Below are positions 7,784 through 14,706 of a stretch of 16,502 nt of DNA, piece after piece; the first letter of the stretch is position 1, and each line of letters begins with the position of its first letter. Position numbers and translations under genes: made by a program. The stretch lies in the NCBI GenBank assembly GCA_051880395.1, contig JBJENW010000116.1, positions 1 through 16,502 of the forward strand. Direction: 5' to 3'. The notes under the pieces were generated by a model that was not told the origin of the DNA, searched no databases, and saw only the letters and a program-made list of their open reading frames with translations. Origin of the DNA: JBJENW01 sp051880395. GTDB lineage: Bacteria; Bacillota; Clostridia; Lachnospirales; Lachnospiraceae.

Positions 7784-8727
7784 ACGCGCGCCCAGTTCTC
7801 TGTCGGAACCGGAATCTGCTGCAACAGTTTCTCTATCACTGCCTGTTTCTGCGCTTCTGTGGCAAATTCGCCAATACAACGATGCGCCAGTACCGGGATC
7901 GCAACGGCTTTGATATCCTCCGGCACGACGAACTCACGCTCTTTTACCATCGCATACCCCTGACTTGCACGCAATAACGCCAGCGTTCCTCGCGGACTGA
8001 CCCCACAGACCTCACCTTCTGCTGCACCCGCCCGTCTCGTCGCCTGCACCAGAGATACGATATACTCACACAACTGCGGATGCACATAAATCTGACGGCA
8101 TTGCTCCTGCAGAGATACGATCTCTTGTCTCGTACAAACTGCTTCAAGTGTCTGCAGAGGCTCGGCCGTCATAAACCGCTCTAACATCTGCCGTTCTTCG
8201 TCCTGACTAAGTTGTCCCATCGGGATTTTCATCAAAAATCGGTCCATCTGCGCCTCAGGAAGTGGATAGCAGCCGATCGTTTCTACCGGGTTCTGTGTCG
8301 CAATAACAAAAAAAGGCGGTGGAAGCTGTCTTGTCACACCATCCACCGTCACCTGTCCTTCTGCCATACATTCTAAAAGACTCGACTGTGTCCGCGGTGT
8401 GGCACGGTTAATTTCATCTGCCAAAAGTAAGTTCGAAAAAACCGGTCCCTGTTTAAAAACGAAGGTTCCTTTTTCCTGGTTAAAATACGATAATCCCGTC
8501 ACATCACTCGGCAGCAGATCCGGCGTAAACTGCACACGCTGAAACTCCAGATCCATTGATTTTGCCAATGCCTTTGCCAGCACTGTCTTTCCGGTCCCGG
8601 GTACATCCTCCAATAACACGTGTCCCCCTGCCGCCAGCGCGGTCAAAAGCAGTTCTGTCACCGCTTCTTTTCCAATCATTACGTTTGCTACATTGTGTTG
8701 AATCTTTTTCAATACTGTATTCCCCAT
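7780..8727 (-). CDS. MoxR-family AAA+ ATPase
   Basis: I choose the ATG at 8727 (315 residues), because AAAGGAG lies 8 bases upstream. An in-frame ATG at 8778 would add a basic 17-residue tail and has no such site. Walker A is DVPGTGKT (41-48), Walker B is LLLADEIN (100-107), sensor 1 is IATQNP (142-147), and EAQMDRF (158-164) carries the arginine-finger region. These define a MoxR/RavA-type chaperone ATPase. Such proteins use ATP to mature or remodel partners carrying VWA or DUF58 domains. The next gene overlaps by 4 bases and is DUF58, so the pair is a classic module. No convincing -35/-10 pair was found in the short upstream gap. Confidence 0.93.
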   Translation of the reverse strand: MGNTVLKKIQHNVANVMIGKEAVTELLLTALAAGGHVLLEDVPGTGKTVLAKALAKSMDLEFQRVQFTPDLLPSDVTGLSYFNQEKGTFVFKQGPVFSNLLLADEINRATPRTQSSLLECMAEGQVTVDGVTRQLPPPFFVIATQNPVETIGCYPLPEAQMDRFLMKIPMGQLSQDEERQMLERFMTAEPLQTLEAVCTRQEIVSLQEQCRQIYVHPQLCEYIVSLVQATRRAGAAEGEVCGVSPRGTLALLRASQGYAMVKEREFVVPEDIKAVAIPVLAHRCIGEFATEAQKQAVIEKLLQQIPVPTENWARV

Positions 8728-8836
8728 TTTCTGTCTCCTTTCTGATGTCCTTCTTCTATTTTCACAGAAAGTCAACAAAAAAGCAACAAATTTTTATCAC
8801 TTTTTATGAATTTTGACGGGAAATCCGCGACTTTCC

Positions 8837-8848
8837 TTCGCATGCGAA
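8837..8848. repeat. Perfect 12-bp palindrome between the ABC and MoxR operons
   Basis: TTCGCATGCGAA sits 5 bases past the stop codon of the ABC ATPase. A second, weaker stem (GGAAA...TTTCC at 8819-8836) follows it. Neither is followed by a U-run on the minus strand, so whether they end the ABC operon is uncertain. They could also be a regulator site for the MoxR operon. Confidence 0.4.
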
Positions 8849-8852
8849 CCAT

Positions 8853-9521
8853 CTATCTGACTTTCGTTAACACACCTCCATCCATACTGTATACCTGATC
8901 ACACAAAATCCGAATGTCTTCCGCATTATGACTTGCCACAAGAATCGTTTTTCCCTGTTTTTTTAACTCCAAAAAAAGCTGCCGCATATCCTCTACACCA
9001 TGGTTATCCAGTCCATTGAACGGTTCATCTAAAATCAAAATTTCCGGGTCTTCCATAATTGCCTGTGCGATTGCGAGTCTCTGACGCATTCCGAGAGAAT
9101 AGCAATTCACATGTTTTTTGGAATCCGGATCCAGTCCCACCTTTTGCATCACTGCCCGCAAATGAACGCGATTTTTTTTGTTGCGAATCATATACAAATA
9201 TTCAAGATTCTTCATTCCCGAATAACGTCCCAAAAAAGCTGGTTCCTCTATGATCACCCCGGCTGACGGTAGCATCTCTGCCGTCTTCTCACGCTTCTTT
9301 CCATCAATGAAAATCTCTCCATCCTCCATAGTTAAAAGGCCACATAAAATTTTGAACAGAACCGTTTTTCCTGCTCCGTTTCGTCCTATAATTCCTGTAA
9401 TCTCACCGCTGCGGCAGGTCAGACTGACATCCTTTAAAACTGCATGGTCTTTGAACGCTTTATTGATATGTGAAATCTGTATCTTTGGCGGCATCTCTGC
9501 CTGTACCTGTATTTCTTCCAT
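8853..9521 (-). CDS. ABC transporter ATP-binding protein, BcrA/LanF-like
   Basis: The 222-residue protein has every ABC ATPase motif: Walker A GRNGAGKT (46-53), signature YSLGMRQRL (141-149), Walker B ILILDEP (161-167) and the switch histidine in ASHN (His198). The Q-loop region reads IIEEPAFLG, which is typical of the bacitracin/lantibiotic-resistance subfamily (BcrA, LanF). It lies last in a four-gene minus-strand operon, 9 bases after the second permease, with an AGGAGG ribosome binding site. It is expected to power a pump made of the two upstream permeases. The substrate is unknown; by subfamily it could be an antimicrobial or signal peptide. Confidence 0.92.
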   Translation of the reverse strand: MEEIQVQAEMPPKIQISHINKAFKDHAVLKDVSLTCRSGEITGIIGRNGAGKTVLFKILCGLLTMEDGEIFIDGKKREKTAEMLPSAGVIIEEPAFLGRYSGMKNLEYLYMIRNKKNRVHLRAVMQKVGLDPDSKKHVNCYSLGMRQRLAIAQAIMEDPEILILDEPFNGLDNHGVEDMRQLFLELKKQGKTILVASHNAEDIRILCDQVYSMDGGVLTKVR

Positions 9522-9530
9522 AGAATCCTC

Positions 9531-10376
9531 CTACTCTTCCCGTACCCAATGAATATCTAAATGTTCTATTTTCCTGCAGCTGATCACGGATGCAACAACC
9601 GTAAAAATCACGATAAACAATACACAATATCCATAAACCGGATGATGCTGCACCATAACTCCATGCATCAGATTCGCATTCATCCATGAAAAAGGAGAAA
9701 CGCAGTACAGCCATGGAAGATAGTAATCTACATTTAATGCTACGATCGTCACTACCGCCAAAACTGCTCCAACTCCAATTGCCAGATAACGCGATACCAT
9801 ACCCAGAACAAACATCATTGTTGCAAACATTCCCGTTACAAGAAATAAAATCAGCATTGTTTCTGCCATTGCCTGAAGTGGTGTACAGCGATCCAACAGC
9901 CCTTTACTTACACTAATTGAAATCCCATATGTTGTACCTGCGTCTGTCTGTGCCAATGTCTGATACACCTTTCCCCAATCTGTCGTCCAGTCCTGCCATG
10001 TACCAAACATGCAGACCGATGCCACTGTTTCCATCAATGTAAATGCAAGCGCAGAAAGCCAGAGACGCGCCAACTTACACAACACCCATCTTTTTCGACC
10101 CAGACGTAAAATAGAATACATTTCCCGATACTGTAAAAATGGTGTATCAGAAAAGAAATACAACATTGTACAGCCATATAACATAGGGAAATAAGGTGTT
10201 GCACAAAGAAATGGCAATATCCATGGTGCCGGCGGATACGATGCTTCTTCACAAAAAACATGCAAATTCTGTATCTGATAATGCATATAGATCAAATGAA
10301 ATAAAAATGCGATCACCATCCGTATCCGAAAAAAAGATGCCATAAAATCTACTTTTATATGTTTTAGAATCTGCAT
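9531..10376 (-). CDS. ABC-2 type permease subunit (second of pair)
   Basis: About six hydrophobic segments are spread over 281 residues, in the pattern of a LanE/LanG or ABC-2 permease. There is a long first extracellular loop and a soluble part near residues 120-160. I use the ATG at 10376, whose A overlaps the previous stop (TGATG), with GGAGG 8 bases upstream. A GTG one codon earlier (10379) is possible but lies closer to that site. It pairs with the permease upstream and the ATPase downstream. Sequence conservation in this family is low, so the assignment rests on topology and context. Confidence 0.75.
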   Translation of the reverse strand: MQILKHIKVDFMASFFRIRMVIAFLFHLIYMHYQIQNLHVFCEEASYPPAPWILPFLCATPYFPMLYGCTMLYFFSDTPFLQYREMYSILRLGRKRWVLCKLARLWLSALAFTLMETVASVCMFGTWQDWTTDWGKVYQTLAQTDAGTTYGISISVSKGLLDRCTPLQAMAETMLILFLVTGMFATMMFVLGMVSRYLAIGVGAVLAVVTIVALNVDYYLPWLYCVSPFSWMNANLMHGVMVQHHPVYGYCVLFIVIFTVVASVISCRKIEHLDIHWVREE

Positions 10377-11167
10377 CACATCAACCTCCGTATCCTACTA
10401 TACGCCACTTTCTCCAACAAAAGAAAAAGCACTACCGTCAAACTTGCCATGATCAGCAACGACAGAAGCGGCTGATTGTTGATCATTTCCACTTTTAAAT
10501 TCCACAAATCCAGCAATCCCATTACCGGTATCGGGAGCAATCCAAAAATAAACTGTTCCAAAAAATAATAAATAAACAATGGAGACGCCACAACCAACAT
10601 CCGATTTGGAATAAACAGTGATAACACTGCAGAAGCCAACGCAAAAACACCTGTCATACATCCAAGCTGCAATCCAAACAACAGATAATACAGCAGATAC
10701 CAGTGCTGTTTCAAAAAATAGCCAAATACACCTTCATCCCGCATTGTCTCACACATACTGTCATCAGGCAAAACCCAGGGCATACAACATCGGGCTGCGA
10801 TTACCAAAATCAGAAATCCTACCGTTGTAACTACAACTGCACTAAAAAAAATCGTACTACAGCGTGTGTTCACATACGCTTTCTGATTGCCACGCACAAC
10901 GATATCCCGCATATACCAATGTTCCAGATCTTCCCGAAAACTGCCTGCATAAACGGCTGCCGCCACTGGAAGCAGAAGCATGATTCCCATTCCATGCATC
11001 GCCAGCGATATCATGTAACCCACGTTATTCACACCTTGTAGGTCTCCTCCTATCCCAAATAGAAGTGCAAGTATCACCAGAATCACTGCCACAGGAAAAC
11101 GTATGGAGCCAAATGCCCGCTGAAGATCCGCTTTCAAGAATCCCTTTTTTAATCGTAAGTCGGACAT
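10376..11167 (-). CDS. ABC-2 type permease subunit (first of pair)
   Basis: The 263-residue protein has an N-terminal basic segment and about six membrane helices (near 18-40, 55-75, 105-130, 160-190, 195-215 and 235-255). The ATG at 11167 follows AAGGAGG; it begins 19 bases inside the 3' end of the lipoprotein gene, so the genes are co-translated. No ATPase motif is present. Two distinct permeases plus one ATPase is the layout of LanFEG-type immunity pumps, but the sequence alone does not show the substrate. Confidence 0.75.
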   Translation of the reverse strand: MSDLRLKKGFLKADLQRAFGSIRFPVAVILVILALLFGIGGDLQGVNNVGYMISLAMHGMGIMLLLPVAAAVYAGSFREDLEHWYMRDIVVRGNQKAYVNTRCSTIFFSAVVVTTVGFLILVIAARCCMPWVLPDDSMCETMRDEGVFGYFLKQHWYLLYYLLFGLQLGCMTGVFALASAVLSLFIPNRMLVVASPLFIYYFLEQFIFGLLPIPVMGLLDLWNLKVEMINNQPLLSLLIMASLTVVLFLLLEKVAYSRIRRLM

Positions 11168-12300
11168 GGCACAACCTCCTTGCCAGTAGCCGCGTCTACT
11201 AATATCAGAAGAGGTGTGTCTGCTTCTCCCGCTTCTTCTGCCTTTTGTATTCCTTGAAATACCCAGACAGGTGTTGCCTCATATGGACATTTTGTAGATG
11301 TTACTTCTACATACATGGTAAGTGTCGCGTCTGTAAAATGGCACTCTCCCGTTCCCAGCAGTTCATTATATTTTTCGGAAATAGCTGACGCAATATCTTC
11401 AAACGGCAAACAGGTCACCTCTTTTTTCGGTTCAAACGCAAATACATCTTCTATATGAAGATATTGTAGCCCGTCTTTTCCCCAGACTACCTGCACCGGT
11501 GCTGTACTGTCATCGTATTGATTTATGATATCTGCATATAAATGATAAACCGGCAATTTTTGATACTTCTGCCAGACACAAAAATAATAACAATCGTCAG
11601 CAGCCGTCCACTCCGTTTTTTTCAAGCTTTCGTCTTGATTTCCATCGTTTCCCATTGTATTCTCTTCCTGTGCCATTGTAGTATGATCCAATGCGTAGCC
11701 ATGTACCTCTGTCTCATTGTCAAACCCCAAATCTTTCAATACCTGAATCACCTTTTTTTCCGCATCTGCCTGCGTCATAAACGAAAAATCTTTCTTATCC
11801 GAATATAAATCGGCGTTATACCCTTCGTAGTTTGGATCATATTGAAAGCACTTCGAAATAAACGAATACAACGGTGTACTATAACTGATTGCGCTTGATT
11901 TCGGTTCATACGAATAATTGAAATCCTCCCCCTCATACCAGTACTCTGTTCCATCCTTTTCATATTCGTCTTCATATGTTTCTGTCTCAAATTGAATATC
12001 TTTCCTTGGGCACAAAACAGCGGCTGCGGTATCCTGAGCAACCTTCTTTTGTAATGTTGCCTCAGCGGTTGTCAGCTTGTCTTTCTTCGGATCGATATCC
12101 GCATGCACCTGCAAATCAAATGTGACATTTCCTTCTGATTTCTTGTAATTTTCCGGAAATGCCTCTGCTGTTTTTCCTTCGCTTTCCTGTGTACTGATCG
12201 AATCTTGTGCATCTTTTGTTTCCTTCACTTGTCCTGTCTTACCACATCCTGTGAACAGTATTGTACTGCATAATAGAACTGCTGCCATCTTTTTTCGCAT
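11149..12300 (-). CDS. Lipoprotein, possibly DUF6034-like, first gene of the ABC operon
   Basis: This 383-residue protein begins MRKKMAAVLLCST and has a lipobox ending FTGC with Cys19, so it is a membrane-anchored surface lipoprotein. A Gln/Ser/Thr/Glu/Lys-rich linker follows to about residue 55. The remainder is rich in acidic and aromatic residues and lacks membrane segments. I recall similar Lachnospiraceae lipoproteins labelled DUF6034, but this match is from memory and weak. It overlaps the first permease by 19 bases. Its place before an ABC pump suggests a substrate-binding, sensor or immunity role. The ATG follows AAAGGAG, and the 5' leader carries the 12323-12357 inverted repeat. Confidence 0.7.
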   Translation of the reverse strand: MRKKMAAVLLCSTILFTGCGKTGQVKETKDAQDSISTQESEGKTAEAFPENYKKSEGNVTFDLQVHADIDPKKDKLTTAEATLQKKVAQDTAAAVLCPRKDIQFETETYEDEYEKDGTEYWYEGEDFNYSYEPKSSAISYSTPLYSFISKCFQYDPNYEGYNADLYSDKKDFSFMTQADAEKKVIQVLKDLGFDNETEVHGYALDHTTMAQEENTMGNDGNQDESLKKTEWTAADDCYYFCVWQKYQKLPVYHLYADIINQYDDSTAPVQVVWGKDGLQYLHIEDVFAFEPKKEVTCLPFEDIASAISEKYNELLGTGECHFTDATLTMYVEVTSTKCPYEATPVWVFQGIQKAEEAGEADTPLLILVDAATGKEVVPCPTYD

Positions 12301-12322
12301 AATTAGTTACTCCTTTTATCAA

Positions 12323-12357
12323 CAAATATCCTAGAAAAAATTTTCCTAGGATATTTG
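12323..12357 (-). promoter_or_regulatory. Perfect 12-bp inverted repeat in the lipoprotein 5' leader
   Basis: Arms CAAATATCCTAG (12323-12334) and CTAGGATATTTG (12346-12357) flank an A/T spacer, 22 bases before the lipoprotein ATG. In RNA they would form a strong hairpin just ahead of the AAAGGAG ribosome binding site; in DNA they could be a repressor operator. No U-run follows on the minus strand, so it is not a standard terminator. Confidence 0.65.
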
Positions 12358-12433
12358 CCAAACTCATATTTTTTATCCACTTTTCTTTTTGTCTCCATCC
12401 GCTGTACACTCAGATGTCACTTCTTAATTGTTA

Positions 12434-12446
12434 CAGAATCATTCTG
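12434..12446. repeat. Palindrome CAGAATCATTCTG with a partial copy at 12494-12506
   Basis: CAGAATCATTCTG is a perfect 13-base odd palindrome. Its right part, ATCATTCTGTTTC (12438-12450), recurs with one change as ATCATTCCGTTTC at 12494-12506, over and next to the proposed -10 of the ABC operon. A protein-binding site downstream of the promoter is one explanation. Confidence 0.5.
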
Positions 12447-12488
12447 TTTCGTAAAAACTCTTACCCGCTACTCGCTTTCACAAGTGCT

Positions 12489-12517
12489 ATTGTATCATTC
12501 CGTTTCTCATCTGTCTT
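12489..12517 (-). promoter_or_regulatory. Candidate promoter of the lipoprotein-ABC operon
   Basis: On the minus strand, TGATACAAT is an extended -10 (TACAAT at 12489-12494). A partial -35, AAGACA, lies at 12512-12517 with a 17-base spacer. The AAACGTTT palindrome at 12529-12536 is centred 41 bases upstream of the -10 centre, a position typical of activator sites. The predicted leader before the lipoprotein gene is about 180 bases. Confidence 0.5.
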
Positions 12518-12538
12518 TACCAAAACTCAAACGTTTGC
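12517..12538. promoter_or_regulatory. Operator-like direct repeat, copy 1
   Basis: This 22-base element matches copy 2 (12590-12611) at 21 of 22 positions. It contains CAAACGTTTG, a perfect 10-bp palindrome. Copies start 73 bases apart, close to seven helical turns. It sits just upstream of the minus-strand promoter. Confidence 0.65.
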
Positions 12539-12550
12539 TTTTTCTTGTTC

Positions 12551-12590
12551 AGACTTTTTATCTTATTGTCAGACATTACACAAAAAGTCT
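12551..12590. repeat. Inverted repeat between the two operator copies
   Basis: AGACTTTTT (12551-12559) and AAAAAGTCT (12582-12590) are perfect 9-bp inverted arms. Their centre (12570.5) nearly coincides with the midpoint of the two AAACGTTT sites (12569) and of the outer 12-bp inverted repeat (12572), giving nested dyad symmetry. Confidence 0.6.
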
Positions 12591-12618
12591 TACCAAAACT
12601 TAAACGTTTGCGTTTTGG
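12590..12618. promoter_or_regulatory. Operator-like direct repeat, copy 2, extended palindrome
   Basis: In addition to the 22-base repeat (12590-12611), this copy is flanked by CCAAAAC (12593-12599) and GTTTTGG (12612-12618). Together with AAACGTTT (12602-12609) they form a 26-base palindrome with only two mismatched pairs. Copy 1 has only its left half. It is centred 41 bases from a TATGGT candidate -10 on the plus strand. Confidence 0.65.
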
Positions 12619-12643
12619 GGTGATATTTCTGCCTCAAAAAAAT

Positions 12644-12649
12644 TATGGT
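12644..12649 (+). promoter_or_regulatory. Weak candidate -10 for the 9-codon ORF
   Basis: TATGGT has no recognisable -35 at the right distance. It is proposed mainly because it mirrors the minus-strand -10: both are 41 bases from their AAACGTTT centre. If real it should be activator-dependent, with a start near 12656. Confidence 0.3.
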
Positions 12650-12680
12650 TGTTTCAGCACTTGTGAAGGAGGTGAAAAAA

Positions 12681-12710
12681 ATGTTTTGGATAGTGGTTTT
12701 TCTTCTTTAA
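12681..12710 (+). CDS. 9-codon hydrophobic peptide ORF (MFWIVVFLL) behind a consensus Shine-Dalgarno
   Basis: The frame runs ATG to TAA and encodes MFWIVVFLL. AAGGAGGTGA at 12666-12675 is a full complement to the 16S rRNA 3' end and lies at ideal spacing; it is the strongest ribosome binding site in the intergenic region. The frame is too short for coding statistics. It lies 28 bases from the stop codon of the convergent two-HTH regulator, an arrangement seen for some short hydrophobic peptide/Rgg pairs. Those precursors are about 20 residues or more, so a directly made 9-residue signal would be unusual. Alternatives are a leader ORF whose translation controls the hairpin just after it, or chance. 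Confidence 0.4.
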   Translation: MFWIVVFLL

Positions 12711-12717
12711 AAATCCT

Positions 12718-12751
12718 ACAGATTGATTAACCTCACGGTTAGTCAATCTGT
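12718..12751 (-). terminator. Hairpin overlapping the stop codon of the two-HTH regulator
   Basis: Arms 12718-12732 and 12737-12751 pair over 15 positions with one G-U/A-C type difference, around a 4-base loop. In the minus sense the stem covers the last codons and stop of the regulator and is followed by AGGATTTTTAAAG, a modest U-run. It probably ends the regulator transcript. In the plus sense it directly follows the 9-codon ORF but has no U-run. Confidence 0.65.
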
Positions 12752-14577
12752 TCGTGATACTTATCTTGAAAAAATCTTTTTAACATCTTCATTCTAATTA
12801 CATCTTTTGTCATCTCCAACACTCTATATGCTATTCGATAATATTTTTTTTCTCGATTTACATCTTTTTTTTGCAACTGTAACAAAGACGCCATATTAAT
12901 TAAATTATATCCAATACTTCTTCCATTTTTGTTACATAGTTCGATCTTTATGCATTCATCTGCACACTTCCATGCTTTGCTAATTTCTCCTCCTTTTCCA
13001 TATGCCACTACCAAATTACTCAAAACAATTGTGCTTGAATAAAACTGCTGTTCTAATGGCAATCTACTATTGCGATTTTTCTTTATTATCCCTTCCCAAA
13101 TCAAAATACTTTTTTCCAACTCGCCTTTTTCTTCACACAAGATTGCTGCAATCGAATTGACAATATTCACCTCCTGCTGTCGTAAGTTTGACTTTGACAA
13201 ATCAAAAATGTCATATTTCCCATAAGTTGTCATCTCAAACGCTTCTTCCAAACGTTCTAGCACTTCATCGGCAGATAATTCCTTTTTTCTTTGTCGAATA
13301 ATCGTATCTGTAAAAAGCAAATATTGTGCATTTTCCTCCTTCTGCTTCTCTACTTCTGTCATCTTTTCCTTTAATTCTTCCAGATACATTTCGGCTTCCA
13401 AGATATTCTCCCTTGCAAGCGTCGCATTTATGTTTTGCTGCAATTCCAACAGCTCTGCCGACCTCACCGCCAGCATCGGCTGATACCGTTCCCGATTGAT
13501 CTGCAGATAGTCCTTCAATTTTTGCATCGTTCCTTTTTTCGGCACATGTTTTCCGGTTTCCAGACGCGAAATCGTTTTATGATCCAGATCCAGTCGAATC
13601 GCCATCTGCTCCTGTGACACGCCGCGCACGTTTCGTTCCTGTCGTAAAAATTCCGTCTGCAGGGTAATATCCCGCCGTTCTTCCCGTTTCCATAACAAAA
13701 TCTTTGCATCCGGAAACGGGACATCATGCTGCTCGTATACCCATTGTAGTGCCTCGTATTGCTTGTCGATTTCAGTTTCTTTCTGTTGATCTCCCTGCAG
13801 GCGCAGACATTTCTTATAGAGTTGCCAGCTTCTCGGCAGATATGTGAGTTTTCCCACGCTGCCCTGCAGGTCGATATTCTTTTCATTTAACTGAGCTGCC
13901 TGCTCTAACGCACCCTGTTCCAACAGCTTATCCGTAAACAGCTCCGTCAGTTTCGGATACAATTCAAGCTGTAATTCTTTATCATAATGACCATCCACAT
14001 ATGCTTTGATCTGCTCATAATCTTCCAACAGTGTGGTACGGTTTGCGTATGCTTTCCAATACTGCTCGCGTTCATATAGTACGAGCAGAAGTTCTTCCTC
14101 ACTGAGCAGATATTCCTCGATCCGTTCGATTTCAAATCCCGGCAAAGTCTGCTGTAGTGCCTTTTTCAGCCAGTCTGCGGAAAGTCGATGCTCTTTATAA
14201 TATTCCGCCAGAAGAATCCCCTGCACACGCATGACCTGCTGCTGATGCAGAAGATTTCCCGGCTCTGTTTTTTCTCCGTATTCCTTTAAAAACTGTTCTG
14301 CTTTCGGATATTCCTGTTCTTCCAATGCGGCTTCCAACTGTATCTGTTTTTCATAAGTCTCGTAATCTTCTTCCGTCATTACCAGTTCCAGTTTCATCGG
14401 CGCGATGCCCAGTCTGGTCAGCAGACGCTCCATACTCATATAATCCAGCAGGTGTTCCCCGTATTCCAGACTTTTTAGACGCGCAACTGTACAGATTCCT
14501 TTACATAATACTTCTCTTGAAATCTGCTTTTTCTCTCTGCTGTAAACCAGCAGTTCTCCTAATTCCTGTGTTGTCAA
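12739..14577 (-). CDS. Two-HTH XRE-type regulator with TPR-like C-terminus (RNPP-like)
   Basis: I start this 612-residue protein at a TTG (14577) 7 bases after GGAGG. The longer ATG frame (14655) would begin upstream of the extended -10 at 14629-14637. Residues about 5-60 resemble the N-terminal helix-turn-helix of Rgg/PlcR-like regulators (KGICTVARLKSLEYGEHLL). Residues about 306-358 are a second, more canonical XRE domain (VSQEQMAIRLDLDHKTISRLETGK). Between and after them lie Leu/Glu/Tyr-rich helical hairpins consistent with TPR-type repeats, the fold that binds signal peptides in this superfamily. No membrane segment or enzyme motif is seen. Two HTH domains in one chain is unusual. It is likely to regulate the adjacent ABC operon and perhaps the 9-codon ORF; this is inference from position and operator-like repeats. 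Confidence 0.78.
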   Translation of the reverse strand: MTTQELGELLVYSREKKQISREVLCKGICTVARLKSLEYGEHLLDYMSMERLLTRLGIAPMKLELVMTEEDYETYEKQIQLEAALEEQEYPKAEQFLKEYGEKTEPGNLLHQQQVMRVQGILLAEYYKEHRLSADWLKKALQQTLPGFEIERIEEYLLSEEELLLVLYEREQYWKAYANRTTLLEDYEQIKAYVDGHYDKELQLELYPKLTELFTDKLLEQGALEQAAQLNEKNIDLQGSVGKLTYLPRSWQLYKKCLRLQGDQQKETEIDKQYEALQWVYEQHDVPFPDAKILLWKREERRDITLQTEFLRQERNVRGVSQEQMAIRLDLDHKTISRLETGKHVPKKGTMQKLKDYLQINRERYQPMLAVRSAELLELQQNINATLARENILEAEMYLEELKEKMTEVEKQKEENAQYLLFTDTIIRQRKKELSADEVLERLEEAFEMTTYGKYDIFDLSKSNLRQQEVNIVNSIAAILCEEKGELEKSILIWEGIIKKNRNSRLPLEQQFYSSTIVLSNLVVAYGKGGEISKAWKCADECIKIELCNKNGRSIGYNLINMASLLQLQKKDVNREKKYYRIAYRVLEMTKDVIRMKMLKRFFQDKYHEQID

Positions 14578-14628
14578 ATATGTTCCTCCATAGTTCCTTG
14601 TTTCATTTGTTCCATTTTCTCTAAATTT

Positions 14629-14637
14629 ATTATAGCA
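14629..14637 (-). promoter_or_regulatory. Extended -10 promoter of the two-HTH regulator
   Basis: On the minus strand TGCTATAAT is a consensus extended -10. Transcription should start near 14622, about 45 bases before the TTG start codon. This supports the shorter protein. No matching -35 hexamer is obvious, as is usual for extended -10 promoters. Confidence 0.65.
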
Positions 14638-14671
14638 GAATTTTTCACAAATCACTACTTTTCAACAGAAT

Positions 14672-14693
14672 AGGCAGCCCCTCAAGGCTGCCT
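14672..14693 (-). terminator. Hairpin after the AAA-ATPase gene
   Basis: AGGCAGCC (14672-14679) and GGCTGCCT (14686-14693) form a perfect 8-bp stem 14 bases past the stop codon of the ATPase. The following minus-strand sequence, ATTCTGTTG, is only mildly U-rich, so termination is likely but not certain. Confidence 0.6.
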
Positions 14694-14706
14694 GCAAATA
14701 ACATTT

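Larger units (their letters stand above)
12477..12667. repeat. Outer 12-bp inverted repeat bracketing the divergent control region
   Basis: TTCACAAGTGCT (12477-12488) and AGCACTTGTGAA (12656-12667) are exact reverse complements 167 bases apart. Each lies at or just downstream of one candidate -10. As a result, transcripts leaving in both directions would carry AGCACTTGTGAA-type sequence near their 5' ends; on the plus side it runs into the Shine-Dalgarno of the 9-codon ORF. Confidence 0.7.
12301..12738. other. Intergenic control region between the ABC operon and the two-HTH regulator
   Basis: This 438-base stretch contains the lipoprotein leader hairpin, a 13-base palindrome, two operator-like repeats, nested inverted repeats, two candidate outward promoters and the 9-codon ORF. 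A 31-codon open frame on the minus strand (12303-12398) runs through the leader hairpin and ends 2 bases before the lipoprotein ATG, but it lacks a ribosome binding site, so I do not call it. Confidence 0.75.

Noticed and set aside
7784..7879. 32-residue N-terminal extension of the DUF58 protein
   Set aside because: It lies inside MoxR in another frame; the ATGA overlap start gives a normal membrane-anchored N-terminus.
12303..12398. 31-codon minus-strand frame ending 2 bases before the lipoprotein ATG
   Set aside because: Translation coupling would be attractive, but there is no Shine-Dalgarno sequence and the frame runs through the leader hairpin, so chance is more likely.
12355..12730. 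Plus-strand frames of 60-82 codons in the control region
   Set aside because: They cover the operator repeats, use poor starts without ribosome binding sites, and show no protein-like pattern.
14578..14655. 26-residue N-terminal extension of the two-HTH regulator
   Set aside because: The extension would start upstream of the extended -10 promoter, whereas the TTG at 14577 has GGAGG at good spacing.
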